Part shown: positions 51,017 to 59,804 of the stretch, piece by piece
Layout of the letters: each line of letters starts with the position of its first letter
Numbering within the stretch: position 1 is the first letter of the stretch
DNA from: Mycobacterium rhizamassiliense
GTDB lineage: Bacteria > Actinomycetota > Actinomycetes > Mycobacteriales > Mycobacteriaceae
DNA: 64,000 nucleotides
Assembly: GCF_900157375.1 (NCBI RefSeq)
Contig: NZ_LT721901.1
Span: forward strand, 2,900,315 to 2,964,314
Direction: 5' to 3'
Program-made: the position numbers and the translations under genes
Notes under the pieces: generated by a model
The model's input: only the letters and a program-made list of their open reading frames with translations
Told to the model about the DNA's origin: nothing
Database searches by the model: none

Positions 51017-51799
51017 TCATCGAGTTCGCGGCTTCTTCTTGTTGTTCAACGAGTCCGGGCTGGCTCCGGCATTGCCGAGGTCGGTGAAGAACTTTCCGTG
51101 TCGGGCAGCAACACTGGGGGTCAGATCGCGGGCCTCCCACATCGCGCGAACGGTGCCCTGAACACCATTAGGTCTGCGCGCGGCGATTTCGGAGGCCAAT
51201 TCGAAGGCGCGGGCCCGTAGTTGGTCGTCCGGGACCACCTCAGTCACGAGCCCGATGCGTAGAGCGGTCTGCGCCGATATCCGCTCCTCGCTGCCGAGCA
51301 ACGCCCAGCGCATCACCTCGCCGTAGGGCACACCGAGGGCCAGCATGCCCATCGGCTCCAGTGCCGAGACGATGCCCGCATTGGCGTGCGGATCGAAGAA
51401 CGTGGCTGTCTCACTGCAGATCGAGAAGTCGCACTCGTTGACGAAGTACATGGCGCCGCCGGCCACGATGCCATGCAGTGCCGCGATCACCGGCTTCCAC
51501 ACTTTGTGCGCCTTGGGTCCCAGTAGTTCGCCCGGGTCCTCCTGGTTGAAGATGGGCTTGTGGGTCCACCAGGTGCCCTCGGTGACGTCGATTCCGGTGC
51601 AGAACGCGCGCTCGCCGTTGGCGCACAGCACCGCGACGCGGATGTCCTCGTCGTCGCGTACGCGGGCCCATGCCGTGGTCAGATCGGCGGCCATCTGTTC
51701 GGTGAAGCTGTTCAGCTTGTCGGGACGGTTGAGCGCCACGGTCGCGACATGGTCGGTCACCTGGAATTCGATGGTGGCCAGGTCGGTCTGCTCGATCAC
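51017..51799 (-). CDS. Enoyl-CoA hydratase/isomerase (crotonase family)
   Basis: A 260-residue crotonase. The first oxyanion stretch is GERAFCTGIDVTEG (about 62-75) and the second ALHGIVAGGAMYFVNECDFS (about 108-127). The DPHANAGIVSALEPMGMLAL region has no obvious catalytic glutamate pair, so hydratase, isomerase or C-C hydrolase activity cannot be distinguished. The tail is Lys/Arg-rich (NNKKKPRTR). Its ATG overlaps the stop of the ligase gene by 4 bp. Confidence 0.9.
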   Translation of the reverse strand: MIEQTDLATIEFQVTDHVATVALNRPDKLNSFTEQMAADLTTAWARVRDDEDIRVAVLCANGERAFCTGIDVTEGTWWTHKPIFNQEDPGELLGPKAHKVWKPVIAALHGIVAGGAMYFVNECDFSICSETATFFDPHANAGIVSALEPMGMLALGVPYGEVMRWALLGSEERISAQTALRIGLVTEVVPDDQLRARAFELASEIAARRPNGVQGTVRAMWEARDLTPSVAARHGKFFTDLGNAGASPDSLNNKKKPRTR

Positions 51800-53403
51800 G
51801 GTCGCTCCTCGGTCGATCCGGTGGATACCGGCATCTTCTCACCCGACCCGCTTACGTGGTTCACCTGGTTAGCGATCTCGCGTTTGAGGATCTTGCCCGC
51901 GGGGCCGAGCGGGAACTCGCGCCAGAACACGAACCGGCGCGGCTGCTTGTAACCCGCCAATTCCGCGCGGCACAACGCGGCGAGTTCGGCGGCCAGGGCG
52001 TCCTGGTCGGCGACGTGGGATTTGGGAATCACAGCGGCGACCGGCGTCTCACCCCACTCCGGGTCGGGAACCCCGACCACCGCCACCATGTCCACGCCGC
52101 GGTGCGAAGCGAGCACCCGCTCGATCTCCGCCGGGTAGACGTTGAACCCACCGGAGATGATGAGATCGGTTTTGCGCCCAGTGATGTGGAGGTAGCCCTC
52201 CTCGTCAAGGAAGCCCAAGTCGCCGGAGCGCAACCCATCGGGACGAAACGTCTCGGCGGTCTGTTCGGGCCGGTTCCAGTAGCCAATCGCATTGGCGGGG
52301 CTGGTGATCACGATTTCGCCGACGTCGCCGGGCTGGGCGTCTCTGCCGTCGACGTCGATGACGCGGATCACACACATCGGGGTTTCCTGCCCGCATGAGG
52401 TTGAGATCGAGGTTTTGCCGGCAACGATGTCGCGATGATCCTGCGGGGTGAGAATCGTGGCCTGTCCGCCGCATTCGGTCAGGCCGTAGCGCTGTTGCAG
52501 GTCACAACCGAGCAGGTCCATCGCTTTACGCGCGAGGCCCGGCGGCACGGGGGCTGAACCGTAGGAGATGCGCCGCAGGCTCGACATGTCCCGCGGCGGG
52601 CCGTCCTCGAGGATCGCCAGCGTGCGGTGCAGCATCGTCGGGATGAACGTCGTGAACGTGATGGCACTGCGTTCGATCTCGTCGATCACGGCCTGCGGGT
52701 CGAATCTCTGATGGATCACCATGGTCTGACCGAGATAAAGCCATGACACCGTGCGGACCATGCCGCCCGCCGTGAAGAACGGGGTGGTGGCAAGCATGAC
52801 GTCCGAGCGGTTGGCCTCGGTCACAAGGTTCGTGTCCGCCGCCTGGTAGAGCAGGGCACGGTGGGTGTGCATCACGCCCTTGGCTCGACCGGTCGTGCCG
52901 CTGGTGTACAGGATGAACGCCACGTCATCCGGCGTGACGTCGCGGTGCCCGCCGCCGGGCTGCGCTTGCGCCAGCGCCGTCTCGTAGTCGGTGACCAATT
53001 CGCTCGTGTCGAGCGCTGAGCGGGCACCCACGCCCAATATCATTCCCAGCTCCGTCAATTCGCCCAGGAACCTGTCCAAGTGGTCCGCGTGGATGATCAC
53101 CGCGCGCGCACCGGAGTCGTCGCATACGTGGGCGACCTCGTCGGGAGCCAGCCGGATGTTCACCGGTACCGTGATCAGCCCAGCCTTGGCCAGGCCGAAC
53201 GAGATCTCGGGCCATTCAAGGCAATTGCGGGCGATCACCATCACTCGATCGCCCGGTGCCAGCCCCCGGCCGATCAGGAAGCTGGCGAGTCGACGGGCCC
53301 GCTCGTCGACCTGCGACCAGGTGAGCGCCCGGTCGGCGTCGACCAGCGCACGCTTCTCGGGGAAACGGCGGGCGTTGTTGGTTGCGATGTCACCGATGAG
53401 CAT
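51796..53403 (-). CDS. Acyl-CoA synthetase (FadD-like)
   Basis: A 535-residue AMP-forming ligase: P-loop ILYTSGTTGRAKGVMHTH (about 168-185), YGLTECGGQ near 311, LRSGDLGFLDEEG and GRKTDLIISGGFNVYPAEIE near 400-435, and catalytic lysine in GPAGKILKREI. About 20 Ser/Thr/Glu-rich residues trail the last motif. Start MLIGDIATNN resembles the paralogue at 12844. It follows the Rieske beta-subunit gene by 16 bp, so the acid produced or released by the oxygenase step may be re-activated here. Confidence 0.92.
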   Translation of the reverse strand: MLIGDIATNNARRFPEKRALVDADRALTWSQVDERARRLASFLIGRGLAPGDRVMVIARNCLEWPEISFGLAKAGLITVPVNIRLAPDEVAHVCDDSGARAVIIHADHLDRFLGELTELGMILGVGARSALDTSELVTDYETALAQAQPGGGHRDVTPDDVAFILYTSGTTGRAKGVMHTHRALLYQAADTNLVTEANRSDVMLATTPFFTAGGMVRTVSWLYLGQTMVIHQRFDPQAVIDEIERSAITFTTFIPTMLHRTLAILEDGPPRDMSSLRRISYGSAPVPPGLARKAMDLLGCDLQQRYGLTECGGQATILTPQDHRDIVAGKTSISTSCGQETPMCVIRVIDVDGRDAQPGDVGEIVITSPANAIGYWNRPEQTAETFRPDGLRSGDLGFLDEEGYLHITGRKTDLIISGGFNVYPAEIERVLASHRGVDMVAVVGVPDPEWGETPVAAVIPKSHVADQDALAAELAALCRAELAGYKQPRRFVFWREFPLGPAGKILKREIANQVNHVSGSGEKMPVSTGSTEERP

Positions 53404-53419
53404 CAGATGAGAAGTCCGT

Positions 53420-53935
53420 TCAAATCAGGAAAGCGAGTGTCTCGACCGGGCCGCTTGCGTCGATCAGGTGCACGATCTTACGAATCAGCCGCGGGCCTTC
53501 CGGGGACAAGCGAATCGTGTGGATAACCCGACCGGACCAGAAGCGTTGACGCACACGGTATTCAAACAATGCGAAGTTGGATTCGACCGTGACGTTGTCG
53601 GCACCCGCGTCCACCACCTCGCTGTTGGAGATCACCCGCCGCATCACCGACGGTGGCGTCTGGGAGTGCCGGTTGCCGGTGTTGAGCTGCGCCACCCGGC
53701 TCTTGATCCGCCGCCGGTTGTCGTTGATGTAGGCCAGCGTGGTGCGCGGGTCGTCGTCGGGGTGCATCGGGACGCGATACTCAACCGTGTCGTCGTCATC
53801 GGCCCACAGCGCCTCCCACTCCGAGTAGCGGCCCTCGTCGGCCAGGCGGGCCTCCAGATACAGAAACGACAGGATCTCGGGGTCTGGCAGCGGACGCAGA
53901 ACGGGACGTGCCTGGGTTTCGGAATTGACGGTCAT
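53420..53935 (-). CDS. Rieske ring-hydroxylating oxygenase, beta subunit
   Basis: A 171-residue protein of the NTF2-like ring-hydroxylating dioxygenase small-subunit family: EILSFLYLEARLADEGRYSE, WEALWADDDDTVEYRVPM and the late FEYRVRQRFWSGRVIHTIRL are characteristic. It has a structural role in alpha3-beta3 oxygenases. The ATG at 53935 overlaps the alpha-subunit stop (ATGA), confirming the pair. Upstream in-frame extension is non-homologous. Confidence 0.9.
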   Translation of the reverse strand: MTVNSETQARPVLRPLPDPEILSFLYLEARLADEGRYSEWEALWADDDDTVEYRVPMHPDDDPRTTLAYINDNRRRIKSRVAQLNTGNRHSQTPPSVMRRVISNSEVVDAGADNVTVESNFALFEYRVRQRFWSGRVIHTIRLSPEGPRLIRKIVHLIDASGPVETLAFLI

Positions 53936-55227
53936 GCGCCCGCCGCTCCGCCGACGACCGAGGCCCAGTGTGCGTAGAACCCGCGCTGGGGGGTCTCGGC
54001 ACTCTTGTCCCGGTTGATGATTCCGGTCGTATCGTCGACATCGCTTTCTATGCCGCGGGCCAGCATCAGCCACTCGGGCAGCTCGGCGGCGAGGCCGGCC
54101 TGGTTGCGCATGCCGATCTCGCCGTCGTCGGCGATCAAGAATCCCGCCGGACCCATCGCCCCCTCGGAACGGCGCAACGTGCGCTCGTTCAGCGCATCCT
54201 GGCCGGGTATCAGAACCGCGGTGGTGTAGGCGACGGTGCGGTCGGGCGCCTGCGGCTCGACGAACATCACGTTCATCTCGGCCAGGAAAAGGTTGGGCCA
54301 GATCAACGTGTGTGGTGGACCCACCACCAGTGCGTCGTGCGCCTGCACGGAACCGTACGCGCCCTCGAGGGCGTCGACATAGTCGGCGAGCTTGGCCCGC
54401 GGGATACGGCCGTACCAGACGAATTCCTCGTCGAGCTTCCGGTATTCGTCGCTGTAGTCGATCTCCGAATGGCCGTTGCCGAGATCGCGGACCAGCACGT
54501 CGACCTTAGTCGGGACGTGCGACACCTTGGCGGGCTTGATCGCGTCGTACACCGAGGCATGCGTGAACAGCGCGTGGTAGCCGTCGACGTTGTTCTCCAC
54601 CACCATTTTCCAGTTGGCATGGTGCAAGTGCTTCATCCAATTGGCCCGCAAGTCGATCTCGCGGGTGGGGGACAGGTTCAGCAGACGATCGATGGCGCGC
54701 GTTGCCCTGCCAAGATGCTCGGACAACGAGATGCCCTCGGGCGCCAGCGACGCGAAGACGAATCCGCCGTAGCTGTCCACCCGGGGCGCCTGGGCAAGGC
54801 CCAGCTCCGAACGCACCTGATTGAACGCATCGCCGTAACCCTCGCGCATCGGAACACCTTGCAGCGCACCGGTATTGCTAAACGTCCAGCCGTGATACGG
54901 GCACCGGAACGAGTTGGCGTTGCCCTTCTCGGCGTTGCACAGCTTGTTGGCCCGGTGGGTGCAGCGGTTGAGCACCACCCGAATCACGCCGTCCTTGCCG
55001 CGCGCCACGACGACCGGGTCATGCCCGATCATCCGGGTGAGGTAGTCGCCCGGCTCGCTGACCTCGCTCTCGTGGGCGACGTACACCCATCCGGTCTTGA
55101 AGATAGTGTCCATTTCGCGGCGGAAGATCTCGGCGGACGTGTACACGGTTCCGTGCACGCGGTCACTTCGTATGACGCTGCCGACGTCGAAATCATCTAC
55201 GGCAGAGGCGGATTCAAGGGTTGTCAC
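53932..55227 (-). CDS. Rieske ring-hydroxylating oxygenase, alpha subunit
   Basis: A 431-residue catalytic subunit. The Rieske 2Fe-2S motif is Cys 89-x-His 91...Cys 109-x2-His 112 (NRCTHRA, CPYHGWTF). The mononuclear iron site follows in ENNVDGYHALFTH: His 218 and His 223, with Asp 215 as the bridging residue to the neighbouring Rieske centre. It would dihydroxylate or monohydroxylate a ring with O2. GTG 55227 has CTGGAGGACCA upstream and overlaps the zinc-ribbon gene stop. Neither a dedicated ferredoxin nor a ferredoxin reductase gene is adjacent. Flanked by CoA-pathway genes, so the ring compound is probably acyl-CoA or acid-bearing. Confidence 0.93.
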   Translation of the reverse strand: MTTLESASAVDDFDVGSVIRSDRVHGTVYTSAEIFRREMDTIFKTGWVYVAHESEVSEPGDYLTRMIGHDPVVVARGKDGVIRVVLNRCTHRANKLCNAEKGNANSFRCPYHGWTFSNTGALQGVPMREGYGDAFNQVRSELGLAQAPRVDSYGGFVFASLAPEGISLSEHLGRATRAIDRLLNLSPTREIDLRANWMKHLHHANWKMVVENNVDGYHALFTHASVYDAIKPAKVSHVPTKVDVLVRDLGNGHSEIDYSDEYRKLDEEFVWYGRIPRAKLADYVDALEGAYGSVQAHDALVVGPPHTLIWPNLFLAEMNVMFVEPQAPDRTVAYTTAVLIPGQDALNERTLRRSEGAMGPAGFLIADDGEIGMRNQAGLAAELPEWLMLARGIESDVDDTTGIINRDKSAETPQRGFYAHWASVVGGAAGA

Positions 55228-55664
55228 TGGTCCTCCAGGATGTCGATGGCCGGGATGGCGACGTCGCCGAGGTGGCGGAAACCGATGCGCACCGCTGCGC
55301 CGATGGGCGGTGCGGTGCCGGCGGGTTGCACGGTTGTCATCACCATCCGGTGACCGCTCGTCAGCTCGACGTCGACGATGGGGTAGGGCATGACGCCGCG
55401 CACCAGGCCGGGCTCGCGCCGGTGCATGAGCGTCGCAGCGTGTACCGTTCCGCGCGGAGCGACTGTGCTCCAAGCGCGTTCGGCGGTCCCGCAGCTGTCG
55501 CAGACTTCTTGGTCGAGCTCGAGTGGCAGGGCGCACGCCGCGCAGAACGGCATCACGAGTTCGTTGCGTGAGGCCGCTCCGTACAGCGGCGCCAGCACAT
55601 CGTCATCGGCGGCGGGTGCCAGCGCGCTGTCCAGCAGCCAGTCCTCGACCGCGGTGGCGGTCAT
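55224..55664 (-). CDS. Zn-ribbon OB-fold (DUF35) protein
   Basis: A 146-residue protein with an intact rubredoxin-like zinc ribbon (Cys 41, 44, 55, 58; FCAAC and CDSCG) followed by the OB fold (WSTVAPRGTVHAATLMHR, YPIVDVELTSGHRMVMTTV, IGAAVRIGFRHLG). DUF35 proteins bind and stabilise Ltp2-like aldolases or thiolases; here it is coupled by 4-bp overlap to a Cys-less thiolase-fold gene, matching the ChsH2/Ltp2 partnership. The residues before Cys 41 form the usual helical lead-in. Confidence 0.88.
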   Translation of the reverse strand: MTATAVEDWLLDSALAPAADDDVLAPLYGAASRNELVMPFCAACALPLELDQEVCDSCGTAERAWSTVAPRGTVHAATLMHRREPGLVRGVMPYPIVDVELTSGHRMVMTTVQPAGTAPPIGAAVRIGFRHLGDVAIPAIDILEDQ

Positions 55665-56815
55665 GCGGCGCGCTCCAGCACCAACGCGGCATGGTGGTCC
55701 AGCCGGCCCCCGATGCCGCCAACCAGCGCCACCGTGGCACCGGGAACCTGACGTTGCCCGCCGGTGCCGCGCAGTTGAATCATGGCCTCCGCCAACGGTG
55801 TCATGCCCTGCAGGTAGAAACCGGACAGCTGGCCACCGCCGGTGTTGGTCGGCAGCGTGCCGCCCGGCCCGGTGTGGCCGTCGCGCACGAATGCGCCCGC
55901 CGGAACGTCACCGGTGAGCCGGTATTCGTCGAGCAGCGCCAGGGTGACGATCGAGAACGGGTCATACAGCTCGGCGACGTGCAGGTCGGATCGGACCATG
56001 CCGGCCTGTTCGAGCGCGTCCTGCACCGCGCGCCCACCGCCGCCGAACCACGACTCGGCTCCCGCGCGACGGCGCCGCACCGGATGTGCACGCCCAGTGC
56101 CGCGAATCCGCAATCGGGTGCCGCCGACCGAGGGCCGCCCGGTCAGTACGACGGCGACCGCGCCGTTCACCGGCCGGGCGCAGTCGAGCAGCCGAAGCGG
56201 CTCGGCGATCATCGGGGAAGCGTCGTAGTCGGCATCATCGAGCTGCTCTCGGTTGACCGCGTCAGGATTGCCGCGCGCCCATCCCCTCGCGGTGGTGGCC
56301 ACCGCCCGCAGCGCGTCGGCACTGGTGCCGGTGACGTGCAGCCAGCGCTGGGTCAGCAGTGCATACGTCGGCACCGAGCCAAGCAGCCCCGACGCCCGCT
56401 CCAGCCCGCGCACCCCGACATTGCCGCCGCTGTGTGCGTAAGTCGACCCTGCGCCGCGGCCGGCCACCAGGGGTGCGTCGGCGAATACGCACAGTACGGT
56501 CGACGCCTCACCGGAAAGGATCGCGTGGCGCGCGCGCTGGATCATGGCGATAGTCGTGGCGCCCTTGATCTCGACGTGCTCCAGCAGGCGCAGGTCCGAA
56601 AAGCCGGCCGCGGCGGCGAATCCAACCCCCAGCCGGTCCGGCCGGACGCCCTGCGACGAGCCGACCAGGATCCCGTCGACATCAGCGCGCCCGAGTCCGG
56701 CGTCGGCCAGCGCGGCGGCACTCGCCTTGACGGCCAGCTCCAGCGGCGTGGCGCCCGGACGCAGCGACATCGCGGTCATGCCCAGGCCGACCAGGTCGGC
56801 GTCGGCGATGCTCAC
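55661..56815 (-). CDS. Ltp2-like thiolase-fold protein, probable retro-aldolase
   Basis: A 384-residue thiolase-superfamily protein starting at GTG 56815, which overlaps the preceding stop. The nucleophile loop region reads HVEIKGATTIAMIQ (about 80-93) without cysteine, and the GHP loop is replaced by GGQLSGFYLQGMTP. ELYDPF (about 282-287) carries the conserved tyrosine. With the adjacent zinc-ribbon OB protein it should form an Ltp2-DUF35-type complex, cleaving a beta-hydroxyacyl-CoA to ketone or aldehyde plus short acyl-CoA. The activity is inferred. Confidence 0.82.
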   Translation of the reverse strand: MSIADADLVGLGMTAMSLRPGATPLELAVKASAAALADAGLGRADVDGILVGSSQGVRPDRLGVGFAAAAGFSDLRLLEHVEIKGATTIAMIQRARHAILSGEASTVLCVFADAPLVAGRGAGSTYAHSGGNVGVRGLERASGLLGSVPTYALLTQRWLHVTGTSADALRAVATTARGWARGNPDAVNREQLDDADYDASPMIAEPLRLLDCARPVNGAVAVVLTGRPSVGGTRLRIRGTGRAHPVRRRRAGAESWFGGGGRAVQDALEQAGMVRSDLHVAELYDPFSIVTLALLDEYRLTGDVPAGAFVRDGHTGPGGTLPTNTGGGQLSGFYLQGMTPLAEAMIQLRGTGGQRQVPGATVALVGGIGGRLDHHAALVLERAA

Positions 56816-57057
56816 GGCCGCTCCGTTGGCCGGCGTTCGCCGCGATAATTGCCCACCCTTACCCACTCTTCGCGATCTTCGGCGGTGGCCAAGGTGAAGC
56901 TGGCCAACTCCAAGGGACACAAGAAGACCTGCTCGCCGCCCTCGAGGTCCTCGACGAGCAGGCGGGGGCCGTTGCCGTTGACGTCCAACGACAACCGCAC
57001 GGCCGCGAACTCGTTGACCAGGTCGGCGAGGACGCGGCGTCCGGCCGGAGTGTTCAC
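56812..57057 (-). CDS. Small conserved hypothetical protein
   Basis: An 81-residue protein: NTPAGRRVLADLVNEFAAVR, then SLDVNGNGPRLLVEDLEGGE and VFLCPLELASFTLATAEDRE, ending in a basic tail. I do not recognise the family; the strand pattern suggests a small beta-sheet protein. GTG 57057 has no good ribosome-binding site, but TAATAC about 12 bases upstream would allow a leaderless transcript starting at the GTG. Its stop overlaps the thiolase start (GTGA). First gene of the long Rieske operon. Confidence 0.68.
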   Translation of the reverse strand: MNTPAGRRVLADLVNEFAAVRLSLDVNGNGPRLLVEDLEGGEQVFLCPLELASFTLATAEDREEWVRVGNYRGERRPTERP

Positions 57058-57076
57058 CTGCCCAGTATTACCGCAT

Positions 57077-57086
57077 ACAAGTGTCA
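57077..57086. promoter_or_regulatory. Half-site ACAAGTGTCA in the Rieske operon promoter
   Basis: The 10-mer ACAAGTGTCA is present in the palindrome at 6896-6913 (reverse strand). Here the other half has decayed (GCAT instead of TGAC). It lies 20 bases upstream of the first gene of the Rieske operon, close to the presumed -10. Confidence 0.3.
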
Positions 57087-57217
57087 GAATCAATGGACGA
57101 AGACGGAACGACGCCCTGGCGTATTGCGCGCAGGCCAAGTGGTGTGAGCCGTTATTCACATGGGAACATAGAGTTTGTGCGACGATGGGGAACGCGCGGA
57201 GCGACGTCAGCACTAGA

Positions 57218-57231
57218 TGACAGCTGTGTCA
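57218..57231. promoter_or_regulatory. TGAC-N6-GTCA operator candidate (site 3)
   Basis: TGACAGCTGTGTCA shares core and spacing with sites 1 and 2 at 6.9 kb and shares TGTGTCA with site 1. It ends 25 bases before the hydrolase start (57257), next to GATACT, a plausible -10. Confidence 0.5.
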
Positions 57232-57256
57232 GATACTCCAGATGCGGGAAGGCGAG

Positions 57257-58180
57257 ATGAGCCAATTACAAGCACCGGCCGCGGCGGCCGACGTGAGCCG
57301 GGTCGACACGGAGAACTACCGCAGCATCTGGATGTATCTCAAGGAGCTCGAGTTCCGGCAAGGGTTCGTCGACATCGGAGTCAATGGTGTGTCCGTCCGT
57401 ACCCGTTATGCCGAGGCGGGCGGGCCGGATAAGCCGCACGCCATCCTGCTGCACGGCACCGGCGGGCATTGGGAGACGTTTGCGCCCAACCTCGCCGCAC
57501 TCTCGCAGCACTTCCATTGCGTCGCGATCGACATGGTCGGCAACGGGTTCTCCGACAAGCCGGACTACGACTATGAGATCGCGGTCTACGTCGAACACGT
57601 GCTGGGGGTGATGGACCACTTCGGCATGGCGTCGGCCAACTTCATCGCCATGTCGCTGGGTGCGTTCGTCGCGTCCGCGATCTCCGTCGGCCATTCCGAC
57701 CGGGTGGACAGGGTGATCCTGATGTCGCCGGCCGGGCGGGAGGCTTCGGCGTCGAACATGGCGCGCATTCGGGCGGAACGAACCAAGGCGGTCAACGAGC
57801 CGACCTGGGAGTCGCTGCACGGCGTGTTCGCCCACCTGATCGCCGACGAGGCCAATCGCCTGCCCGATCTCATCGGTTTGCGCCAGGCCGTCTATCGGCG
57901 CGAGGACACCCGCGACACCATCGACCGGCTGCTGATCCTGCAGGACGAAAAGGTCCGCCACCGCAACTTGATTCCGGACGACAAGTGGCGCGGCATCGAG
58001 GCGCCGGTGATGATCGTGGCCTCGGGCAAGGACCACGGCGTTTACCAGGACACCGCGCGCACCCTCGCGGATCTGATCCCGAACTCAGAGGTGTTCGAGA
58101 TGCCCTCGGTGCGGCACTGGCCGCATTTCGAGGATCCCGAGGCGTTCAACGCCGCGGCGATCGAGTTCCTCTCGAGATGA
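57257..58180 (+). CDS. Alpha/beta hydrolase, meta-cleavage-product hydrolase type
   Basis: A 307-residue alpha/beta hydrolase. [20 protein letters not shown] (oxyanion region), [11 protein letters not shown], nucleophile in FIAMSLGAF (Ser about 133; first Gly of GxSxG is Ala), acid in ASGKDHGVY (Asp about 258) and His in [10 protein letters not shown] (about 286-289). This resembles C-C bond hydrolases such as BphD/HsaD. The hydratase and HpaI-type aldolase downstream complete the classic lower meta-cleavage trio, which supports that role. ATG 57257 has GGGAAGGCGAG upstream; ATG 57242 is possible as a leaderless start. Confidence 0.86.
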   Translation: MSQLQAPAAAADVSRVDTENYRSIWMYLKELEFRQGFVDIGVNGVSVRTRYAEAGGPDKPHAILLHGTGGHWETFAPNLAALSQHFHCVAIDMVGNGFSDKPDYDYEIAVYVEHVLGVMDHFGMASANFIAMSLGAFVASAISVGHSDRVDRVILMSPAGREASASNMARIRAERTKAVNEPTWESLHGVFAHLIADEANRLPDLIGLRQAVYRREDTRDTIDRLLILQDEKVRHRNLIPDDKWRGIEAPVMIVASGKDHGVYQDTARTLADLIPNSEVFEMPSVRHWPHFEDPEAFNAAAIEFLSR

Positions 58181-58998
58181 GCAGACCCGCCGACGACGAG
58201 GTCGCGGAGATCGCTCGGCGGCTGTACGAGGCCGAGCAGACCCGCACGCCGATCCGACAGTTGTCGTTGGATTATCCCGACATGACCATCGAGGATGCGT
58301 ACGCGGTGCAGCGGGCACTCGTCGCGCTGAAGGTGGCCGACGGGCGAGAAGTGAAGGGCCGCAAGATCGGCCTGACCTCGAAGGTGATGCAGCGGTCGGT
58401 GTCGATCGACGAACCGGATTACGGCGCGCTGTTCGACGACATGTTCATCGAGGACGGCGGACGCATCCCGGTGGGCCGCTACATCCGTCCGCGCGTCGAG
58501 GTCGAGTTGGCGTTCGTGCTGGGCGAGCAGCTATCCGGCCCGGGCGTCACGTTATTCGACGTGCTGCGGGCGACCGAGTTCGTCACTCCGGCGCTCGAGA
58601 TCCTCGACGCCAGGGTGCAGATGTCGGATCCCGAGACGGGCCATCTGCGCACCATCGTCGACACCATCGCCGACAACGCCGCGGACGCCGGTCTGGTTCT
58701 GGGCGGGCGGGTCTTCCGCCCATTGGACGTCGACCTGCGCTGGGTGGCGGCCCTGTTGCTGCGCAACGGCACCATCGAGGAGTCCGGGGTGGCCGCGGCG
58801 GTGCTCAACCATCCCGGCAACGGCGTGGCCTGGCTAGCCAATCGGATTGCTCCGCACGGTGTTTCACTGAATCGCGGCGAGGTGATCCTGTCTGGATCGT
58901 TCACCAAGCCGGTGTTCGCCGAACCGGGGGACAGCTTTGTCGCCGACTATGGACCACTGGGCACGGTGTCGGTGACGTTCGATTCGGAGGCGTCGTGA
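58177..58998 (+). CDS. 2-keto-4-pentenoate hydratase-type (MhpD/HpaH family)
   Basis: A 273-residue hydratase of the fumarylacetoacetate-hydrolase-related family. [20 protein letters not shown], the metal-binding [12 protein letters not shown] (about 104-115), [11 protein letters not shown] and [21 protein letters not shown] stretches are typical of HpaH/2-oxopent-4-enoate hydratases. It would add water to a 2-hydroxy-2,4-dienoate. ATG overlaps the hydrolase stop (ATGA) and its own stop overlaps the aldolase GTG. Confidence 0.9.
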   Translation: MSRPADDEVAEIARRLYEAEQTRTPIRQLSLDYPDMTIEDAYAVQRALVALKVADGREVKGRKIGLTSKVMQRSVSIDEPDYGALFDDMFIEDGGRIPVGRYIRPRVEVELAFVLGEQLSGPGVTLFDVLRATEFVTPALEILDARVQMSDPETGHLRTIVDTIADNAADAGLVLGGRVFRPLDVDLRWVAALLLRNGTIEESGVAAAVLNHPGNGVAWLANRIAPHGVSLNRGEVILSGSFTKPVFAEPGDSFVADYGPLGTVSVTFDSEAS

Positions 58999-59759
58999 CG
59001 AACCGGTGGACGCAGCGGATCGGCGACGGCGACTCGCGGATCGGCATGTGGGTGGCCTCGGGCAGTGGCTACGTCACCGAAATCTGCGCGGGATCCGGAA
59101 TCGACTGGCTGCTGCTGGATCAGGAGCATGCGCCCAACGATCTGCGCACCACGCTCGAACAGCTGCAGGTGCTTGCCGGCTACCCGGACGTCGATGTGCT
59201 GGTGCGTCCGCCGTCTGCCGACCCGGTGTTCATCAAGCAACTGCTCGACATCGGCGCGCAGAACATCATCGTTCCGATGATCGATGGCCCCGGTGAGGCA
59301 GTCGCGGCGGTTGCCGCCACGCGGTACCCGCCCGAGGGGATTCGCGGGGTGGGCAGCGCGTTGGCCCGGGCATCGCGATGGAACCGCATTTCTGACTATC
59401 TCGTCACCGCCGATGCAACGGTGTCGTTGACGGTCCAAGTGGAGAGTGTGGCCGGCCTGGCGCAACTCGGCGAGATCGCCGACGTCGACGGCGTTGACGC
59501 CGTCTTCATCGGTCCGGCCGACCTGGCGGCCTCGATGGGCAAGCTCGGCCAGCCGGAGCATCCAGACGTCGTGAGCACCATAGAAACTGCGTTGGCAACC
59601 ATCGGCGAACACGGCAAGCGCGCCGGGGTCAACGCGTTCAGCGAATCGCTGGCACGCCGCTACATGACGGCCGGCGCGAGCTTCGTGCTCGTAGGAGCGG
59701 ACGTGGCACTGCTGGCCCGTGGTGCCGAAGAACTGGCCGCAAGGTATCGCAGCCCATGA
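58995..59759 (+). CDS. HpaI-type class II pyruvate aldolase
   Basis: A 254-residue aldolase of the HpcH/HpaI family (4-hydroxy-2-oxoheptanedioate aldolase type). [20 protein letters not shown], the base in [11 protein letters not shown] (His about 45), VLVRPP (Arg about 71), metal ligands in VQVESVAG (Glu about 149) and [10 protein letters not shown] (Asp about 175) are all present. It releases pyruvate and an aldehyde from a 4-hydroxy-2-oxo acid. An aldehyde dehydrogenase that could take the aldehyde is at 49.5 kb in the divergent operon. Confidence 0.91.
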   Translation: MTNRWTQRIGDGDSRIGMWVASGSGYVTEICAGSGIDWLLLDQEHAPNDLRTTLEQLQVLAGYPDVDVLVRPPSADPVFIKQLLDIGAQNIIVPMIDGPGEAVAAVAATRYPPEGIRGVGSALARASRWNRISDYLVTADATVSLTVQVESVAGLAQLGEIADVDGVDAVFIGPADLAASMGKLGQPEHPDVVSTIETALATIGEHGKRAGVNAFSESLARRYMTAGASFVLVGADVALLARGAEELAARYRSP

Positions 59760-59804
59760 CCGTCGCATTGTTTCTGACTATCGTGTCACCTAGAATTCCG
59801 GATC

